Assembly: GCA_011947345.1 (NCBI GenBank)
Contig: JAAVTG010000965.1
Location: 1-19,228, forward strand
Origin: Phytophthora quininea
Taxonomy: Eukaryota; Oomycota; Peronosporomycetes; Peronosporales; Peronosporaceae
Length of the DNA stretch: 19,228 bases
Reading direction: 5' to 3'
Numbering within the stretch: position 1 is the stretch's first letter; the number at the start of each line of letters is the position of its first letter. Positions 19,057 to 19,228 of this stretch are shown in pieces. Both the position numbers and the translations under genes were made by a program. The notes under the pieces are model-generated. The model worked only from the letters and a program-made list of their open reading frames with translations, was not told the origin of the DNA and made no database searches.

Positions 19057-19228
19057 CTTGTTGGAAATTCCATCAGTTTATGTTTATAAGACGGCAGCGG
19101 CAATATTAGATGATATTGATGGAAAATATTCGGCGCTCTGTATGGGGATATTTCTTTGTATCACCGTTTGCTATCGATCCTGCACAAGAATCGACGACAT
19201 GATGCAGCTAAAGTTCGACAGCTTCACT
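19057..19228. other. Right-edge flank of hAT copy 2
   Basis: AT-rich sequence upstream of the hAT copy 2 start. It should contain that element's promoter end and possibly its terminal repeat, but the window ends before this can be tested. Confidence 0.3.

Noticed and set aside
15583..19175. Possible hAT copy 2 terminal repeats sharing GTGATAC
   Set aside because: Only seven bases match in AT-rich DNA, no 8-bp duplication is visible and the window may end before the true terminus.
1..19228. tRNA or rRNA genes, CRISPR arrays, RXLR or Crinkler effectors
   Set aside because: I looked for cloverleaf-like blocks, spaced direct repeats and signal-peptide-RXLR or LFLAK-type starts and found none convincing.

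Overview
The window reads as oomycete nuclear DNA, most likely Phytophthora or a close relative. The protein genes are GC-rich and compact. Their introns are short (62-77 nt), with GT-AG ends and YTNAY-like branch points. A TCATT initiator-like site lies just upstream of one gene. An intraflagellar-transport gene fits an organism with flagellated zoospores. Several transposon remnants resemble families common in oomycetes (BED-finger hAT elements, a Ulp1-protease-bearing MULE-like element, a Crypton-like tyrosine recombinase). No RNA gene, CRISPR array or RXLR effector was seen.

Layout. 1-2883: a decayed transposon with a Ulp1-like cysteine protease, then AT-rich sequence with a possible coding remnant. 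2884-6181: two convergent genes, a SpoU/TrmH-family tRNA ribose methyltransferase (+) and the ciliary protein IFT54/TRAF3IP1 (-). IFT54 appears to carry two CH-like N-terminal domains in tandem. 6442-8979: a frame-shifted hAT transposase (+). 9131-10164: first copy of a ~1.04 kb TGTGG...CCACA repeat with a GATC-rich 3' part. 10247-12228: a low-complexity reading frame of uncertain strand, a 54-residue small ORF, and the ESCRT-I subunit VPS28 (four exons). 12366-14011 (-): an unrecognised membrane-anchored protein with a long charged tail, convergent with VPS28. 14956-15450: a broken Crypton-like recombinase. 15607-19056 (-): a second hAT transposase, interrupted at 15919-16965 by a second copy of the TGTGG...CCACA repeat. 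That copy is flanked by GTAG on both sides, and removing it restores an open frame.

The picture is two small islands of conserved genes (TrmH/IFT54 and VPS28/membrane protein) set between layers of dead transposons. The conserved genes carry small frame breaks, and every one can be read as lost bases (seven events, no gains required). Sequence or assembly undercalls are therefore at least as likely as real gene decay. No direct functional coupling between the host genes is evident. The most unusual observations are the duplicated CH-like domain in IFT54, the paired ~1.04 kb elements with GATC-dense ends, the nested insertion with a reconstructable empty site, and the 0.75 kb stretch open on both strands.
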